64,000 nt of DNA from positions 1-64,000 of the forward strand of contig NZ_JAUSVR010000009.1 of assembly GCF_030814815.1 (NCBI RefSeq), in the 5' to 3' direction. Position numbers and translations under genes: made by a program. A model generated the notes under the pieces. That model was given only the letters and a program-made list of their open reading frames with translations, was not told the origin of the DNA and searched no databases. The stretch is from Ancylobacter amanitiformis (GTDB taxonomy: Bacteria > Pseudomonadota > Alphaproteobacteria > Rhizobiales > Xanthobacteraceae). The stretch's first letter is position 1. Every line of letters begins with the position of its first letter. Positions 63,196-64,000 of the stretch are shown piece by piece.

Positions 63196-63336
63196 CGTGG
63201 CGTGTCGTCTGCGCATGGCCCGGCCTCGATGCGGGCGGTGACAGCTATAGCCGCGCGGTGGCGCGCGCGCCACCGCGACGGTGGAGCCGGGATCAGGACG
63301 CATCTGCCGTTTGCCGTCGGCCCGCAATTGCACTAG

Positions 63337-63364
63337 TTGATCCGCGAAAGTTGATCCGCGAAAG
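63337..63364. repeat. tandem 14-bp repeat upstream of the fsr-like gene
   Basis: TTGATCCGCGAAAG occurs twice without a gap (63337-63350 and 63351-63364), 38 nt before the transporter start. It overlaps the likely promoter and could be an operator with two half-sites. Confidence 0.6.
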
Positions 63365-63402
63365 TGCGTGCCGCACGCGCGCGAAAAGGTCACGAGACGG
63401 TC

Positions 63403-64000
63403 ATGTCCCTGAATGCTTCGGCCGGCACCGCGCGCAGCGCGGTCATGCCGGTGCTGGTCGCCCTGAGCGTCGCCCATTTCCTGAACGACATGATCCAGTC
63501 GCTGATTCCGGCGGCCTACCCGATCATCAAGGAAGCCTACGCGCTCGATTTCAGCCAGATCGGCATCATCACGCTGACCTTCCAGATTTCCGCCTCGCTG
63601 CTGCAGCCGGTGATCGGCTTCTATACCGACCGCCGCCCGCTGCCCTATTCCATGGTGGCGGGCATGGGCTTCACGCTGGTGGGGCTGATCGGGCTCGCCT
63701 ATGCCGGCAGCTATCCGCTCCTGCTGGTGGCCAGCGCCTGCGTCGGCATCGGTTCCTCCATCTTCCACCCCGAGGCGACGCGCATGGCGCGCAACGCGTC
63801 CGGCGGGCGGCACGGCTTCGCGCAGGGCCTGTTCCAGGTCGGCGGGCAGAGCGGCGCGGCGATCGGCCCGCTGCTCGCCGCCTTCATCATCGTGCCGAAC
63901 GGCCAGACGAGCCTCTCCTGGTTTTCCACCGTGGCGCTTCTGGCCATGCCGCTGCTGGCGTGGACCGCTCACCATCATGCGCGAGCCATGGGGCGCATGG
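63403..64000 (+). CDS. fosmidomycin-resistance-type MFS transporter (partial, 3' end outside window)
   Basis: About 199 codons are visible of a major facilitator transporter resembling Fsr, which exports fosmidomycin in Escherichia coli. It begins MSLNASAGTARSAV and contains AHFLNDMIQSLIPAAYP, the MFS loop FYTDRRPLPY, and GSSIFHPEATRMARN with GGRHGFAQGLFQVGGQSG (quoted separately). At least five membrane helices are seen. The ATG at 63403 lies downstream of a tandem repeat that may bind a regulator. Confidence 0.88.
   Translation, partial: MSLNASAGTARSAVMPVLVALSVAHFLNDMIQSLIPAAYPIIKEAYALDFSQIGIITLTFQISASLLQPVIGFYTDRRPLPYSMVAGMGFTLVGLIGLAYAGSYPLLLVASACVGIGSSIFHPEATRMARNASGGRHGFAQGLFQVGGQSGAAIGPLLAAFIIVPNGQTSLSWFSTVALLAMPLLAWTAHHHARAMGRM

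Overview
The window is about 68% GC, gene-dense chromosomal DNA from an alphaproteobacterium, very probably a member of the Hyphomicrobiales (Xanthobacteraceae-like; the genus is my inference). Signs of this are GcrA beside argD, the PhyR/NepR/EcfG general stress locus, the aa3 oxidase subunit IV next to pntA, the LigC-type DNA repair cluster and a SAM-II riboswitch on metZ. I see no rRNA, tRNA, transposase, prophage or CRISPR array. Most ORFs seen in other frames are shadows produced by high GC.

Layout. 1-7.5 kb (all minus): pntA (cut by the window edge), oxidase subunit IV, an ABC1/UbiB kinase, a DUF6790 membrane protein, a DUF3445 heme N-demethylase-like protein, dTDP-rhamnose genes rfbDBC without rfbA, and mscL. 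7.7-13.1 kb: a transporter-fused hybrid histidine kinase and a convergent NarL-type regulator, separated by a lower-GC islet carrying a TIR-domain protein with an N-terminal Cys/His cluster. 13.2-20.4 kb: YjbQ, an HSL-type hydrolase, a small secreted coiled-coil protein, a chromene-carboxylate isomerase-like protein, a MerR regulator and a 1151-residue PodJ-like polarity protein with SEL1 repeats. 20.5-28.7 kb: the ligase-associated repair set (PdeM, Lhr-type helicase, MBL exonuclease, ATP-dependent ligase) with a methyltransferase. This set carries two insertions: an AT-rich orphan membrane-protein gene between exonuclease and ligase, and a palindromic repeat inside the ligase reading frame. 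28.7-39 kb: DUF6460, a MATE transporter, a c-type cytochrome, pyrD-DUF952, an S24 repressor, a glycine-zipper lipoprotein, GNAT-fmt-def, rmuC, a LysR regulator and a DUF1328 protein. 39.2-43.9 kb: the general stress response core (ecfG, nepR, phyR and a PhyK-like HWE kinase) followed by two exported proteins. 44-64 kb: glnD, a resorcylate-decarboxylase-like amidohydrolase, a class A PBP, a SprT-like peptidase, gcrA, argD-argF-hslO, argE, trkH, apaG, metZ, dcd, nudC, a HIT protein and a fosmidomycin-resistance-type MFS gene cut by the window end.

The most informative regulatory signal is a set of six matches to the EcfG promoter consensus GGAAC-N16/17-CGTT. Two lie divergently between nepR and phyR. 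The others lie upstream of a DUF1328 gene, an uncharacterised exported protein, a PRC-barrel protein and, 6 kb away, the glycine-zipper lipoprotein. Together they predict a local general-stress envelope regulon. Other sites are a SAM-II riboswitch on metZ, four GANTC methylation sites upstream of gcrA, a hairpin in the argDF leader, an 18-bp palindrome before the S24 repressor, and an ATAG-N7-CTAT dyad before the LysR gene.
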